Source: Terriglobus roseus (GTDB lineage Bacteria; Acidobacteriota; Terriglobia; Terriglobales; Acidobacteriaceae). Taken from it: DNA of 64,000 bases. The stretch lies in contig NZ_LT629690.1 in the NCBI RefSeq assembly GCF_900102185.1, positions 434,001-498,000 of the forward strand, given 5' to 3'. Of the stretch, positions 37,101 through 44,524 are shown in pieces (the stretch's first letter is position 1; each line of letters opens with the position of its first letter). Position numbers and translations under genes: made by a program. The notes under the pieces were generated by a model, which worked only from the letters and a program-made list of their open reading frames with translations, did no database searches and was not told the origin of the DNA.

Positions 37101-37379
37101 GCGAATAACGGCATATCCGTTGTAGCTGGTGGATTCCGTGTGCTGAATGTTGTCCACCAGCGTGGTCAGTGCCTTCTCATACGGAGTGGTTAGTCGCCCT
37201 TCCACTTCTTCCGGATTCAGGCCGGTATACGTGAAACCAATCGAAATAACCGGGATGTTAATGTTCGGGAAAATGTCGGTTGGCGTGCGCAGGATCATGA
37301 TGGGCGCCGCCAGCAAAATCAGCAGCGCCAGCACGATAAAGGTGTAGGGGCGGGTTAGCGCAACCTTGACGATCCACAT
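34188..37379 (-). CDS. RND efflux pump, AcrB/HAE1-type inner-membrane transporter
   Basis: About 1063 residues from ATG 37379 (MWIVKVALTRPYTFIVLALL, the usual N-terminus), with GAGGA 10 bases upstream; a GTG at 37439 would add 20 odd residues. Twelve membrane helices are expected, with two large periplasmic loops. The proton-relay region of TM4 reads GGLALAVGILVDDATVTIEN, with the double Asp intact. The trimer exports hydrophobic drugs or lipids by proton antiport. First gene of the pump-adaptor-duct operon, divergent from a LysR gene. Confidence 0.96.
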   Translation of the reverse strand: MWIVKVALTRPYTFIVLALLILLAAPIMILRTPTDIFPNINIPVISIGFTYTGLNPEEVEGRLTTPYEKALTTLVDNIQHTESTSYNGYAVIRVFLQPGASLDTANAQVTAASQYELRQLPPGILPPQVINFSASSVPIVQIGVSGQGMSEAQLNDYATNFVRTQFVTVPGSVVPLPYGGKLRQITISMDQTAMQSKGIAPGDLLAALSQQNVITPSGTIKIGTTEYDVRPNGAPRTIEDLQGLPVKQANGNTIFLRDVATVAEGFQFQTNVVRQDGKRGVLISVLKNGNSSTLDVVKGIRESLPRVKTTLPPQLQLTPLGDQSVFVRAAVEGVIREAIIAAVLTAIMILVFLGSWRSTIIIAISIPLSILTSVIVLGLIGETINTMTLGGLALAVGILVDDATVTIENIERYLEDGYPLLEAIEQGAAQISVPALVSTLCICIVFLPMFFLSGVSRYLFVPLAEAVVFAMLASYILSRTLVPTLAMYLLKAHAHGEHANGFFARFQRGFNARFDKVRDAYDGLLRRLIAARKAFVPVFLGICLCCMLLIPFLGQDFFPDTDSGQFTLHVRAPTGTRIEEVANLFDQVENQIRKTIPADEMSGVLDNIGMPYSSMNTQHLTNGTISAGDGDIFVTLKEDHHPTAKYVEALRRDLPKMFPQATFYMLPADITTQILNFGIPAPIDIQIEGNNIIASKAQADKILAQLRDVSGLTDLRIQQPFNGPTLNIDVDRTKALQGGFTARDVSQSLLNTLSGSFQVTPMFFLNWKNGVNYNMAAQTPQYKMDTVQDLQNVPINRSTSIAAGAGNGQPEILSDIATVKRGTEMTVVNHYNIRRVVDIYGSVQNRDLGAVSRDIERILGKDRKDLPRGTYITLKGQVETMRSSYIGLVGGLVFSIVLVYLLIVVNFQSWVDPFIIITALPAALAGIILFLFLTGTRLSVPALMGAIMCMGVATANSILVVSFAKQQLEEHGDALRAAIEAGATRFRPVLMTAMAMIIGMVPMAMGMGDGGEQNAPLGRAVIGGLLCATCATLVFVPTVFALIHGRKKSNPKRSQEQLAEVHA

Positions 37380-37470
37380 CCGGTGGTTATCCTCGCGGGC
37401 CGCAGAAGCGGCCTTTGTACTATCAGATTCCCCACCCACCTGATTTGCACGTGGTTTCTTCCGTGCATAC

Positions 37471-37489
37471 CTATCGGAAAAACCGATAG
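37471..37489. promoter_or_regulatory. LysR box between the efflux operon and its regulator
   Basis: CTATCGG-AAAAA-CCGATAG is a perfect 7-bp inverted repeat. It contains both T-N11-A and ATC-N9-GAT, the recognition pattern of LysR-type regulators. It ends 9 bp before the LysR ATG and about 90 bp from the pump start, as expected for autoregulation and divergent control. Confidence 0.8.
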
Positions 37490-37498
37490 CATGCTCGC

Positions 37499-38398
37499 AT
37501 GGAACTCCGTCATCTCCGTTACCTCGTGGCTGTCGCAGAGCAGCAAAGCTTCAGCCGCGCTGCAGCGCATCTGCATGTCTCTCAATCCGCTATCAGCGAG
37601 CAGATGGCCGATTTGGAGGATGAGGTTGGCGTGCGTCTGCTGGAACGCGGTCATCGACGAACGGAACTAACGGAACCCGGCAAGATCTTTCTGGAACACG
37701 CACGTCGCGTACTGGAGATGAGTCGCACCGCTGTTCTGGAGGCACAACGTGCCGAACGCGGCCAGGTGGGTACGCTCCGCATTGGGTTTTTTGCTGGCGG
37801 CGTGGGAGACGGTTTTCCGGCGCTTATCCGCAACTTCCGCGACACACATCCGGGCGTGGAACTAACGCTTATGGAGATGCATGTCACCGAGCAATGGCGT
37901 GCCTTGCAGGACGGCCGCATTGATCTTGCCTTCACCCGTGCTCCCGAGCCGCAGATGCGCCGGGATATCCGCTATGAAGTCATTCAACACGATCCCATGG
38001 TGGCCATTCTTCCTCTAAACCATCCCCGTGCATCCGCGAAACGGCTGGATGTGAAGGATCTTTCGGGGGAACGCTTCGTCGTCTCATCCCGCGGCACATC
38101 GCCCAGTGTTTACGACAAGGTCATTGAGCTTTGCATGACAGCGGGTTTCACACCAGAAATTGCCAGTGTTTCTACGGTATGGAGCAGCGTTATCCTCATG
38201 GTGCAGTCGGGCGAGGGGGTCTCGATTTTGCCGTATAACCGGCAGCAGATTGGGTTTCGCGATCTGGCATTCGTTCCGCTCAAGGCGAAAAATGCGTTTG
38301 TAGAGCTTTGTGTCTGCTGGACGGCACGTCGCGACCGCATCCTGCTCCGCAACTTCCGCGAGATGGCGAAGGAGCATGTCCGGACTGGTCGTTTGTAG
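37499..38398 (+). CDS. LysR-family transcriptional regulator
   Basis: 299 residues. The N-terminal winged HTH is clear (MELRHLRYLVAVAEQQSFSR, then AHLHVSQSAISEQMADLEDE, residues 1-58). The periplasmic-binding-like effector domain follows from about 90 (GTLRIGFFAGGVGDG). It is divergent from the RND efflux operon and most likely controls it in response to a pump substrate (inference). No Shine-Dalgarno sequence; TAGCAT at 37487-37492 lies 6 bases before the ATG and overlaps the LysR box. Confidence 0.94.
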   Translation: MELRHLRYLVAVAEQQSFSRAAAHLHVSQSAISEQMADLEDEVGVRLLERGHRRTELTEPGKIFLEHARRVLEMSRTAVLEAQRAERGQVGTLRIGFFAGGVGDGFPALIRNFRDTHPGVELTLMEMHVTEQWRALQDGRIDLAFTRAPEPQMRRDIRYEVIQHDPMVAILPLNHPRASAKRLDVKDLSGERFVVSSRGTSPSVYDKVIELCMTAGFTPEIASVSTVWSSVILMVQSGEGVSILPYNRQQIGFRDLAFVPLKAKNAFVELCVCWTARRDRILLRNFREMAKEHVRTGRL

Positions 38399-38490
38399 CT
38401 CTACGGGTTTACTGGCGTGATTCTGCGGTGCGCGTGTGCATATCTCTCAGCGTCTACATACATAAGCTCTTTAAAGAGAGGACTTCCCCC

Positions 38491-39000
38491 ATGCGCCTTC
38501 GTCATATTGCAGCCACTGTTGCACTTTCCATGTTTTCCATCATCTGCGGCGCCAATGCGCATGCGCAGACAGCGATTTATGCGCAGGCCACTGGGCAATC
38601 GAACAATCTCACGAGTGGCAATGGCTACTTCTGGGGTCCGACCTTCGGTATCTATCACGACAGTCACAGCTTGGCGCTGGTTCACATTGGATACGATGTG
38701 CGCGGCTCCATTCTGAAGAATGGCAGCGCACAGTTCTCCAGCGGCCTGGGTGGCATCCGCGCCTCGGTCGTGCCGCACGTCATTCCCATCAAGATTTATG
38801 CTGAGGTGCTTGGCGGAGTGGGTTTTATCAGCAACGGCTCCAGTTCCACAAACTTCCAATACCAGATCAATGGTGGTCTTGAGTACACCTTGCTGCCGCA
38901 TATCGACTGGCGTGCATTGGAAGTTGCGTATAACGGATACTCTGGAAATTCTGTGGGTAATCCCGTCGCACTATCCACGGGCATTGTCTTTCGGCTCTAA
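38491..39000 (+). CDS. Small outer-membrane beta-barrel protein
   Basis: 169 residues from ATG 38491, which has AGAGAGGA 8 bases upstream; the frame extends farther but only into the LysR gene. Signal peptide 1-26 (...GANAHAQ). The mature part alternates polar and hydrophobic residues in short strands (ALVHIGYDVRGS, VPIKIYAEVLGGVGFIS) and ends with ALSTGIVFRL, a terminal aromatic/Leu strand typical of BAM-inserted barrels. Eight strands would fit the length. Function unknown. Confidence 0.8.
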   Translation: MRLRHIAATVALSMFSIICGANAHAQTAIYAQATGQSNNLTSGNGYFWGPTFGIYHDSHSLALVHIGYDVRGSILKNGSAQFSSGLGGIRASVVPHVIPIKIYAEVLGGVGFISNGSSSTNFQYQINGGLEYTLLPHIDWRALEVAYNGYSGNSVGNPVALSTGIVFRL

Positions 39001-39033
39001 TCCATAAGCGCTGTGCGCCTTGAGGAAACTGGC

Positions 39034-39390
39034 ATGAGCCAGATACGAAGCGTTTTCGGAACGCCTGTGCCGGAACTTCCTGTGGCGGATGTGCCTCGTG
39101 CGCAGCAGTATTACCGGGAAGTGCTTGGCTTTGAGGTTGGATGGCTCTATCCGGGCGATGAAATTGGTGCTGTATTACGCGATAACGTGACCATCTTTTT
39201 TCGCAAGAAACAGCCGCCGTTTGAGGCCGCGATTCACTGGATACATGCTCCCGACATCGAAGCGTCTTATCGAGAATTGACTGACCTCGGGGCAAATATT
39301 GTCGATCCACTCGCAGAGAAACCCTGGGGCCTGCGTCAATTCACCGTGCAGGATCTGGATGGCAACTTGTTCCACTTTCACCACGGGTAA
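39034..39390 (+). CDS. VOC/glyoxalase-fold protein
   Basis: 118 residues from ATG 39034 (GAGGA about 10 bases upstream; a GTG at 39013 is less likely). PVPELPVADVPRAQQYYREV and LGFEVGW match the first beta-alpha-beta unit; FTVQDLDGNLFHFHHG matches the C-terminal unit, with a possible metal-ligand Asp/His. Bleomycin-resistance and glyoxalase proteins share this fold. No substrate can be assigned. Confidence 0.85.
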   Translation: MSQIRSVFGTPVPELPVADVPRAQQYYREVLGFEVGWLYPGDEIGAVLRDNVTIFFRKKQPPFEAAIHWIHAPDIEASYRELTDLGANIVDPLAEKPWGLRQFTVQDLDGNLFHFHHG

Positions 39391-39436
39391 GTAAGCGCGA
39401 ATGCGGACTGAAGTGGTCGGCATGATAACCTAATAA

Positions 39437-40600
39437 GTGACCACGATGAGCACTGAGACGCAGAAGTACACCCGCAATAATCCCTACGAATCGAAGATGC
39501 TGGTCAACTATGTGTTGACCGACCGGGACTCAGAGAAGGAGACCCGTCATATCGAACTGGCGTTGGAAGAGGGCATGGCTTACACGCCCGGCGACGCAGT
39601 CGGCATCCAGCCCACCAACCGCGACAGCGAAGTGGAAGCAGTTCTAAAGGCGCTCAACTTCAAGGGCGACGAGAAGGTTCTCGACTTCTTCAAGAAAGAA
39701 GACACACTGGACAATGCTCTGCGCACCAAGCTGCACATCGGCAAGCTGACGCGCGGCAGCGTAAATAGCTATGCCAAGATTGCGCCTGAGTCTGTCCCAG
39801 GCCTCGACTTCTTGAAGTCGCTTGCCGGACAGGACAACAAGTCTCGTGCAGAAGAGTATGTCTGGGGACGCGAGTTCCTCGATCTGATCACGGAGCATCC
39901 TGGCGGAATCACCGACCCTCAGCAGCTTTTCACCGTGCTGCAGCGCCTCACGCCGCGTATGTACTCCATCGCGTCTTCGCAGGCGAAGCATCCGGATGCC
40001 GTGCACACCACAGTGCGCGTGGTGCGTTATCACACACATAGCAGGGATCGTCAGGGTCTGTGCTCCGGCCATCTCGGCGAGCGTGCCGACGAGGGCAGCA
40101 CCATGCCCATCTTCTTGCACGCCAATGCAAACTTCCGCCTGCCGGAAGACACAGAAACCCCGGTCATCATGGTGGGACCTGGCACCGGTGTTGCTCCGTT
40201 CCGTTCGTTCCTGCAACACCGTCAGGCGCACGGCCAGAAGGGCAACAACTGGCTCTTCTTCGGTGAGCAGCGGTCGGCTTCGGACTTCCTTTATAAGCAG
40301 GAGTTCGAAGGCATGCTGAAGGACGGCACGCTTACACGTCTGGATACTGCCTTCTCGCGCGATCAGACGAAGAAGATTTACGTGCAGGATCGCATGCGTG
40401 AGAGCCGCCAGGAACTGTGGGCATGGCTGGAGCGCGGTGCGTATTTTTACGTTTGCGGCGATGCTTCACGCATGGCCAAGGACGTTGAGCAGACTCTTCT
40501 CGATACCATCGCGGATGGCAAGGACTGCAGTCCGGAACACGCGCAGGAATACCTCAACGATCTTAAGAAGCAGAAGCGTTATCAGCTTGACGTGTATTAA
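39437..40600 (+). CDS. CysJ-like FAD/NADPH reductase without flavodoxin domain
   Basis: 387 residues. It contains the CysJ/cytochrome-P450-reductase type FAD domain (HIELALEEGMAYTPGDAVGI; RMYSIASS, the FAD-binding RxYS; GLCSGHLGER) and the NADP-binding domain (GPGTGVAPFRSF; FFGEQRSASDFLYKQE; YFYVCGDASRMAKDVE) and ends KRYQLDVY, the typical C-terminal aromatic. The N-terminal flavodoxin domain is absent. Such proteins pass electrons from NADPH to a separate acceptor; no sulfite reductase hemoprotein is nearby, so the partner is unknown. Confidence 0.9.
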   Translation: MTTMSTETQKYTRNNPYESKMLVNYVLTDRDSEKETRHIELALEEGMAYTPGDAVGIQPTNRDSEVEAVLKALNFKGDEKVLDFFKKEDTLDNALRTKLHIGKLTRGSVNSYAKIAPESVPGLDFLKSLAGQDNKSRAEEYVWGREFLDLITEHPGGITDPQQLFTVLQRLTPRMYSIASSQAKHPDAVHTTVRVVRYHTHSRDRQGLCSGHLGERADEGSTMPIFLHANANFRLPEDTETPVIMVGPGTGVAPFRSFLQHRQAHGQKGNNWLFFGEQRSASDFLYKQEFEGMLKDGTLTRLDTAFSRDQTKKIYVQDRMRESRQELWAWLERGAYFYVCGDASRMAKDVEQTLLDTIADGKDCSPEHAQEYLNDLKKQKRYQLDVY

Positions 40601-40621
40601 GTTCGAGCATGAACACAAGAG

Positions 40622-40648
40622 AAAGGCACCCTGCAGAGGGTGCCTTTT
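40622..40648 (+). terminator. Intrinsic terminator after the CysJ-like gene
   Basis: AAAGGCACCCT / AGGGTGCCTTT with loop GCAG, followed by TCTATTTC. Perfect 11-bp stem. Confidence 0.88.
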
Positions 40649-40730
40649 CTATTTCATAGCGAGAAACTGAGCAAATTAAACCAGAGGGATTCGAACACAC
40701 ACGGCAGCCAACGACGCATCCAACGGAATC

Positions 40731-41252
40731 GTGAAATGTATAGGACTGCTTGTCCTTCTTCTTTCGTTAGGGGTGAACTCCAGCATGACTCAACCGCCGC
40801 TGAAGACCGTCGACCATGTTGATCTCAATCGTTATCTCGGCAAGTGGTACGAGATTGCGCGTCTACCGAATCGCTTTGAGAAGAAGTGCCAGCGTGATGT
40901 CACTGCTGAGTATTCCAAAGATGGCAACAAGATTCTCGTCCACAATTCCTGCATTCAGCAGGATGGCTCGCCCAAGGTTGCTGAAGGTAGAGCAAAAGTG
41001 GCCGATTCTGTGACGAATGCGAAGCTCAAAGTGACGTTCTTCTGGCCGTTTTATGGTGATTACTGGATTATCGGACTCGATCCCGCGTATCGCTGGGCCA
41101 TCGTTGGTGAACCGGATCGCAAGTACATGTGGATACTGTCACGCACGCCGCACCTCGCCGATGCGGATCATGCCCACATTCTGAACCTGGTGCAGCAGGC
41201 CGGTTACGAATCCGGCCAGCTGATTTATTCACAGCAGACTGGCGCGCGTTAG
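40731..41252 (+). CDS. Bacterial lipocalin (Blc-like)
   Basis: 173 residues. Signal peptide 1-20 without a clear lipobox, so probably periplasmic rather than lipid-anchored. The lipocalin signature is VDLNRYLGKWYEIARLPNRF (about 31-50) with the invariant GxW; later strands include KVTFFWPFYGDYWIIGLD and YKWAIVGEPDRKY-type sequence, as in Blc/apolipoprotein D. It binds fatty acids or lysophospholipids. The start is GTG (40731); the ribosome site is weak. Confidence 0.92.
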   Translation: MKCIGLLVLLLSLGVNSSMTQPPLKTVDHVDLNRYLGKWYEIARLPNRFEKKCQRDVTAEYSKDGNKILVHNSCIQQDGSPKVAEGRAKVADSVTNAKLKVTFFWPFYGDYWIIGLDPAYRWAIVGEPDRKYMWILSRTPHLADADHAHILNLVQQAGYESGQLIYSQQTGAR

Positions 41253-41262
41253 AGGCGAACGA

Positions 41263-41679
41263 CTAAACGCGCTCGTAATCCGCGCGCCAGTTCACAATCG
41301 CCTGTTTGATCTGCTTGCCAGAAAGTTTCTCGGCGCGTGCCCGTTCCGTCAGCGCAGGCAATTCCGCATCGGATGCGAAACGCAGTGCCACAAATTGGCG
41401 AATGGTTAATCCAGCAGACGACACACCCAGCCTTTCCATCCGCAACGATTCTTCCAACCGGATCAGGCGATCCTGCACCTGCAGGGCATACATGCGCGCA
41501 ATGCCCGCAGTCATGAAGAGCACGAAGGTGACGGGTACCAGCAAAATGTTTGGCGGTGTGGGCTGCTTCCACACATGAAAGATCGAAGCTATGAAGCAAA
41601 ACAGAGCCAACGGAATTGTGAAGAAGTGGAACTTCGGATCGACGCGCCCGTGGTTCTGGTAGTTTTGCGGTGCTGACAT
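41263..41679 (-). CDS. DUF6526 family membrane protein
   Basis: 138 residues. It starts MSAPQNYQNHGRVDPKFHFF, the characteristic N-terminus of this family, then two membrane helices (about 21-38 and 46-65) and a cytosolic helical domain (ARMYALQVQDRLIRLEESLR, then LTERARAEKLSGKQIKQAIV). The family is common in Acidobacteria and Bacteroidetes; its function is unknown. It is divergent from the nfo gene. Confidence 0.85.
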   Translation of the reverse strand: MSAPQNYQNHGRVDPKFHFFTIPLALFCFIASIFHVWKQPTPPNILLVPVTFVLFMTAGIARMYALQVQDRLIRLEESLRMERLGVSSAGLTIRQFVALRFASDAELPALTERARAEKLSGKQIKQAIVNWRADYERV

Positions 41680-41754
41680 AGCTCATTCCCTTCAGACTTG
41701 GTTGAGGAGTACACACAGTCTCGCACGCAGTCTGCTCTCCGCTACCATCAAAGT

Positions 41755-42627
41755 GTGGCTTCTTTGAACTCTCCCCGGCGCATCGGCATTCACCTTTCTA
41801 CCAGCGGTGGCACCTGGACGGCTGTGCAACGTGCTGTTGATTGCGGCGCTAATTGCTTCCAGATATTTTCGTCGTCACCGCGTCAGTGGAAGCCTTCCGT
41901 TGTCAGTGCTGCCGATGCGGAAAAGATGCACTCTCTCCGCGCACAATACAACATCTCTCCGCTGACGATTCATGCGTCTTATCTGATCAATCTCTGTTCG
42001 CAGAGTGAAGAGGTGCGAAAGAACTCGACTGCAGCGTTTCGTGGTGAAGTGGAACGCGCACTCGCGCTTGGTGCGGACTTTCTCGTCTTCCATCCCGGTT
42101 CGTGGAAAGGCCTGACACGAGCCGAAGCGTTGCAACATGCAGCGGAAAACATCGAGCGCGCCGTCGATGGTCTTGACTGCCAGAGTTCGCAGCTTCGCAT
42201 CCTCATCGAAAACACCGCAGGCAGTGAGTTCAGCATGGGGGGCAAACTCGATCAGGTAGCTGACCTGCTGCACATGCTTGACCGTTGCGCGCCAGTTGAT
42301 GTGTGTCTGGACACCTGCCACACACACGTTGCGGGATACGACATTGTGACGGCTGAAGGCTACGAAGAAACCCTCGCACTCATGGATGAGAGCTTTGGCA
42401 CCAAGCGCGTCAAGGTTTGGCATTGCAACGACGCGAAGGCGCCGCAAGGCAGCAAGCTGGACCGCCACGAACACATTGGCGACGGCACCATCGGCCCCGA
42501 GCCGTTCCGCCGCATCCTCCGCGATCCGCGCTTTGCTCACTGCGCTTTTATCGCGGAAACGCCGGTAGATGAACCCGGAGACACGCTGCGGAACGTCAGC
42601 ATCCTGCGCACACTGGCAGCGGTGTAA
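41755..42627 (+). CDS. nfo: Endonuclease IV, AP endonuclease
   Basis: 290 residues from a GTG at 41755; an upstream TTG at 41698 would add 19 residues of no visible family similarity. TIM-barrel AP endonuclease that incises abasic DNA with three zinc ions. The family signatures are ILIENTAGSE, VCLDTCHTHVAGYDI and KVWHCNDAKAPQGSKLDRHE (the metal-binding His/Asp/Glu residues), with HIGDGTIG near the end. No Shine-Dalgarno sequence; TACCAT at 41743-41748 lies 6 bases before the GTG, consistent with leaderless translation. Confidence 0.93.
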   Translation: MASLNSPRRIGIHLSTSGGTWTAVQRAVDCGANCFQIFSSSPRQWKPSVVSAADAEKMHSLRAQYNISPLTIHASYLINLCSQSEEVRKNSTAAFRGEVERALALGADFLVFHPGSWKGLTRAEALQHAAENIERAVDGLDCQSSQLRILIENTAGSEFSMGGKLDQVADLLHMLDRCAPVDVCLDTCHTHVAGYDIVTAEGYEETLALMDESFGTKRVKVWHCNDAKAPQGSKLDRHEHIGDGTIGPEPFRRILRDPRFAHCAFIAETPVDEPGDTLRNVSILRTLAAV

Positions 42628-42704
42628 TTCTGCGCAATTTGGCGTTGCTGATTTATTCGGGTCCTGCTTAGAATCGCCTCACTGCAAGGGAAAGGCGTAT
42701 TCGC

Positions 42705-43493
42705 ATGCTGGCCCGATGGTCTGTAGTTGCGTTCCTTATTTCTTCTGCCATGGTGGTTGCGTCCGCCCAACGCCAGCCCGGTACGTTTACCTACACTCAC
42801 ACAACGCAACAGACGCTTGCCGACGGCACGCACATCACGCGTGTTACGCATAGCGTGACGATTCGCGATGGGTATGGACGTACTCGGAATGAGAACGAGC
42901 TGCAGATGCCGGGCCAGTCCATCATTCGCACCGTGAATATCGCGGACCCCGTTGCTGGCGTGACGTACTTCTATCAGGAAGGGGAAGGGCAGAACGTTTC
43001 GCACACATACACGCGTTTAGAAATGCATCGGCCTACACAGAATCCCGGCCTTCGTACGTTGCCTTCTCCGCCACCGCCATCAGGTGCAGTCGGTGGGCAA
43101 TCCTCTTCGGTAAGCGGAACTGTTGGTGTGGCTGGCGGGGTTGTTTACAGCGGCCTCATCCCTGTGAACCAGCCAGGAGCGGCTGAGATGCGACCCCAGA
43201 TCAAGAACGAAGAGCTTGGTTTTGATACGGTTCAGGGGATTTCCTGCAAGTCACATCGCACAACGGAAACCTATCCGGTGAATTTCTTCGGCAACGACCG
43301 GCCCATTGTCATTACGCGGGAGATCTGCACGTCCGTGGAAAGCGGAGGCATGCTGGTGCGGAATGTCGTTGACGATCCGCGTATGGGAACACAGACCATG
43401 CTGCTTGAGTCTGCCAGCTTTACGGAACCCACAGCAAACGTCTTTCAACCACCGCCGGGCTATACGGAACGCAAGCAAAACCAGACACAGTAG
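42705..43493 (+). CDS. Secreted orphan protein, paralogue 1
   Basis: 262 residues, signal peptide 1-22 (...AMVVASAQ). Two similar modules: an N-terminal one with TQQTLADGTHITRVTHSVTI and RDGYGRTRNE, and a C-terminal one ending TEPTANVFQPPPGYTERK. A Pro/Gly/Ser linker separates them. It shares the same motif order with the next gene, so the pair arose by duplication. AAGGGAAAGG lies 8 bases upstream, and a promoter-like TTGCTG-N18-TAGAAT precedes it. The ...GRTR-E... pattern recurs in secreted acidobacterial proteins; function unknown. Confidence 0.75.
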   Translation: MLARWSVVAFLISSAMVVASAQRQPGTFTYTHTTQQTLADGTHITRVTHSVTIRDGYGRTRNENELQMPGQSIIRTVNIADPVAGVTYFYQEGEGQNVSHTYTRLEMHRPTQNPGLRTLPSPPPPSGAVGGQSSSVSGTVGVAGGVVYSGLIPVNQPGAAEMRPQIKNEELGFDTVQGISCKSHRTTETYPVNFFGNDRPIVITREICTSVESGGMLVRNVVDDPRMGTQTMLLESASFTEPTANVFQPPPGYTERKQNQTQ

Positions 43494-43585
43494 TGAGAAT
43501 GAAAAATTTCTTCCTTTCGTGTGCCACTTTCTCTACAAATCCCCGTCTTTAGTTATCAGACCGTCCTTCTACAGGAGTTCGAACC

Positions 43586-44461
43586 ATGAAACTGCATTTG
43601 CTTTCCGCCTCGGTTTTGCTGGCCGCGCTGCCGGTCCTGGCTCAGGGACCCGCCGGGCCGGACGCTCACCCATTTGCTCCCGGAGTCCCCGGTCCCATGG
43701 GCTTTGGCTTCGGTCATCAGCCCGTAACCAACGCCCCGTACTCCGCTACCTTCACCACCACGGCGACGGAAAAGCTGCAGGATGGCACCATGCTTACGCA
43801 CACCGCAACACGCATCGTTTCGCGTGATTCGCTGGGCCGCACCCGTGAAGAGGTTACTTTCCCCGCACACGGTACAGATACGCAGCCACACACCATGATC
43901 ACCATCTTTGATCCCGTCGCGAAGACCATTACGACGCTTCGTACAGAAAAGAAAATTGCTGTTGTGCGCGCCATTCCTGAGCCCCGCGGCGCAGGACGTC
44001 GCGGCCCCGGCGGACCTCCGCCAGCCGGCGACAATGCGCAGGCCCAGCCAGAAGGCGCTCCACATCGTGGATCCCGTGAAGACAAGAACGTTGCCACTAC
44101 TGATCTTGGTAGCAAGACGATTGCCGGTGTAGTTGCTACGGGCAAGCGCATCACGCGTACGATCCCCGCGAACACCATGGGGAATACGGCTCCGATTGTT
44201 ACCACGCATGAGGAATGGTTCTCGCAGGACCTGAAGGTGGAACTCAGCCGTTCGGATGTGAATCCGTTCCGTGGCACAGACACCATGACGGTTAGCGGTC
44301 TCACCAAGGCGGAACCGGTTGCCACGTTGTTCCAGGTACCCACGGGATACACCGTGCAGGCCGCCCAGGATCACGGTTTCGGACGCCGCGGTTTCGGTGG
44401 TCCAGAAGGACAGCACCGTGGAGGAGACAATCCGCCGCCTCCGCCTCCGGCTGGCATGTAA
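43586..44461 (+). CDS. Secreted orphan protein, paralogue 2
   Basis: 291 residues, signal peptide 1-19 (...AALPVLAQ). It keeps the motifs of the upstream paralogue: TATEKLQDGTMLTHTATRIV, RDSLGRTREE, TITIFDPVAKTITTL-type strands and a final EPVATLFQVPTGYTVQ. The linker is Pro/Gly/Arg-rich (GAGRRGPGGPPPAGDN) and the C-terminus is His/Gly/Pro-rich (GQHRGGDNPPPPPPAGM). Probably periplasmic or surface-exposed. It ends at a strong terminator. Confidence 0.75.
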   Translation: MKLHLLSASVLLAALPVLAQGPAGPDAHPFAPGVPGPMGFGFGHQPVTNAPYSATFTTTATEKLQDGTMLTHTATRIVSRDSLGRTREEVTFPAHGTDTQPHTMITIFDPVAKTITTLRTEKKIAVVRAIPEPRGAGRRGPGGPPPAGDNAQAQPEGAPHRGSREDKNVATTDLGSKTIAGVVATGKRITRTIPANTMGNTAPIVTTHEEWFSQDLKVELSRSDVNPFRGTDTMTVSGLTKAEPVATLFQVPTGYTVQAAQDHGFGRRGFGGPEGQHRGGDNPPPPPPAGM

Positions 44462-44474
44462 ACACTTCAGCAGC

Positions 44475-44512
44475 AATAGATAAGGGGACGGGTGACCGTC
44501 CCCTTATCTATT
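44475..44512. terminator. 17-bp perfect stem, bidirectional terminator
   Basis: Arms at 44475-44491 and 44496-44512 with loop GTGA, running into ATTTAGAAA. It separates the plus-strand paralogue from the minus-strand exopolysaccharide genes. Confidence 0.88.
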
Positions 44513-44524
44513 TAGAAACCAAAA

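Noticed and set aside
40683-40705. GGGATTCGAACAC, like the T-loop end of a minus-strand tRNA
   Set aside because: The flanking bases do not form a T stem and no acceptor, D or anticodon arm can be found. Probably chance.
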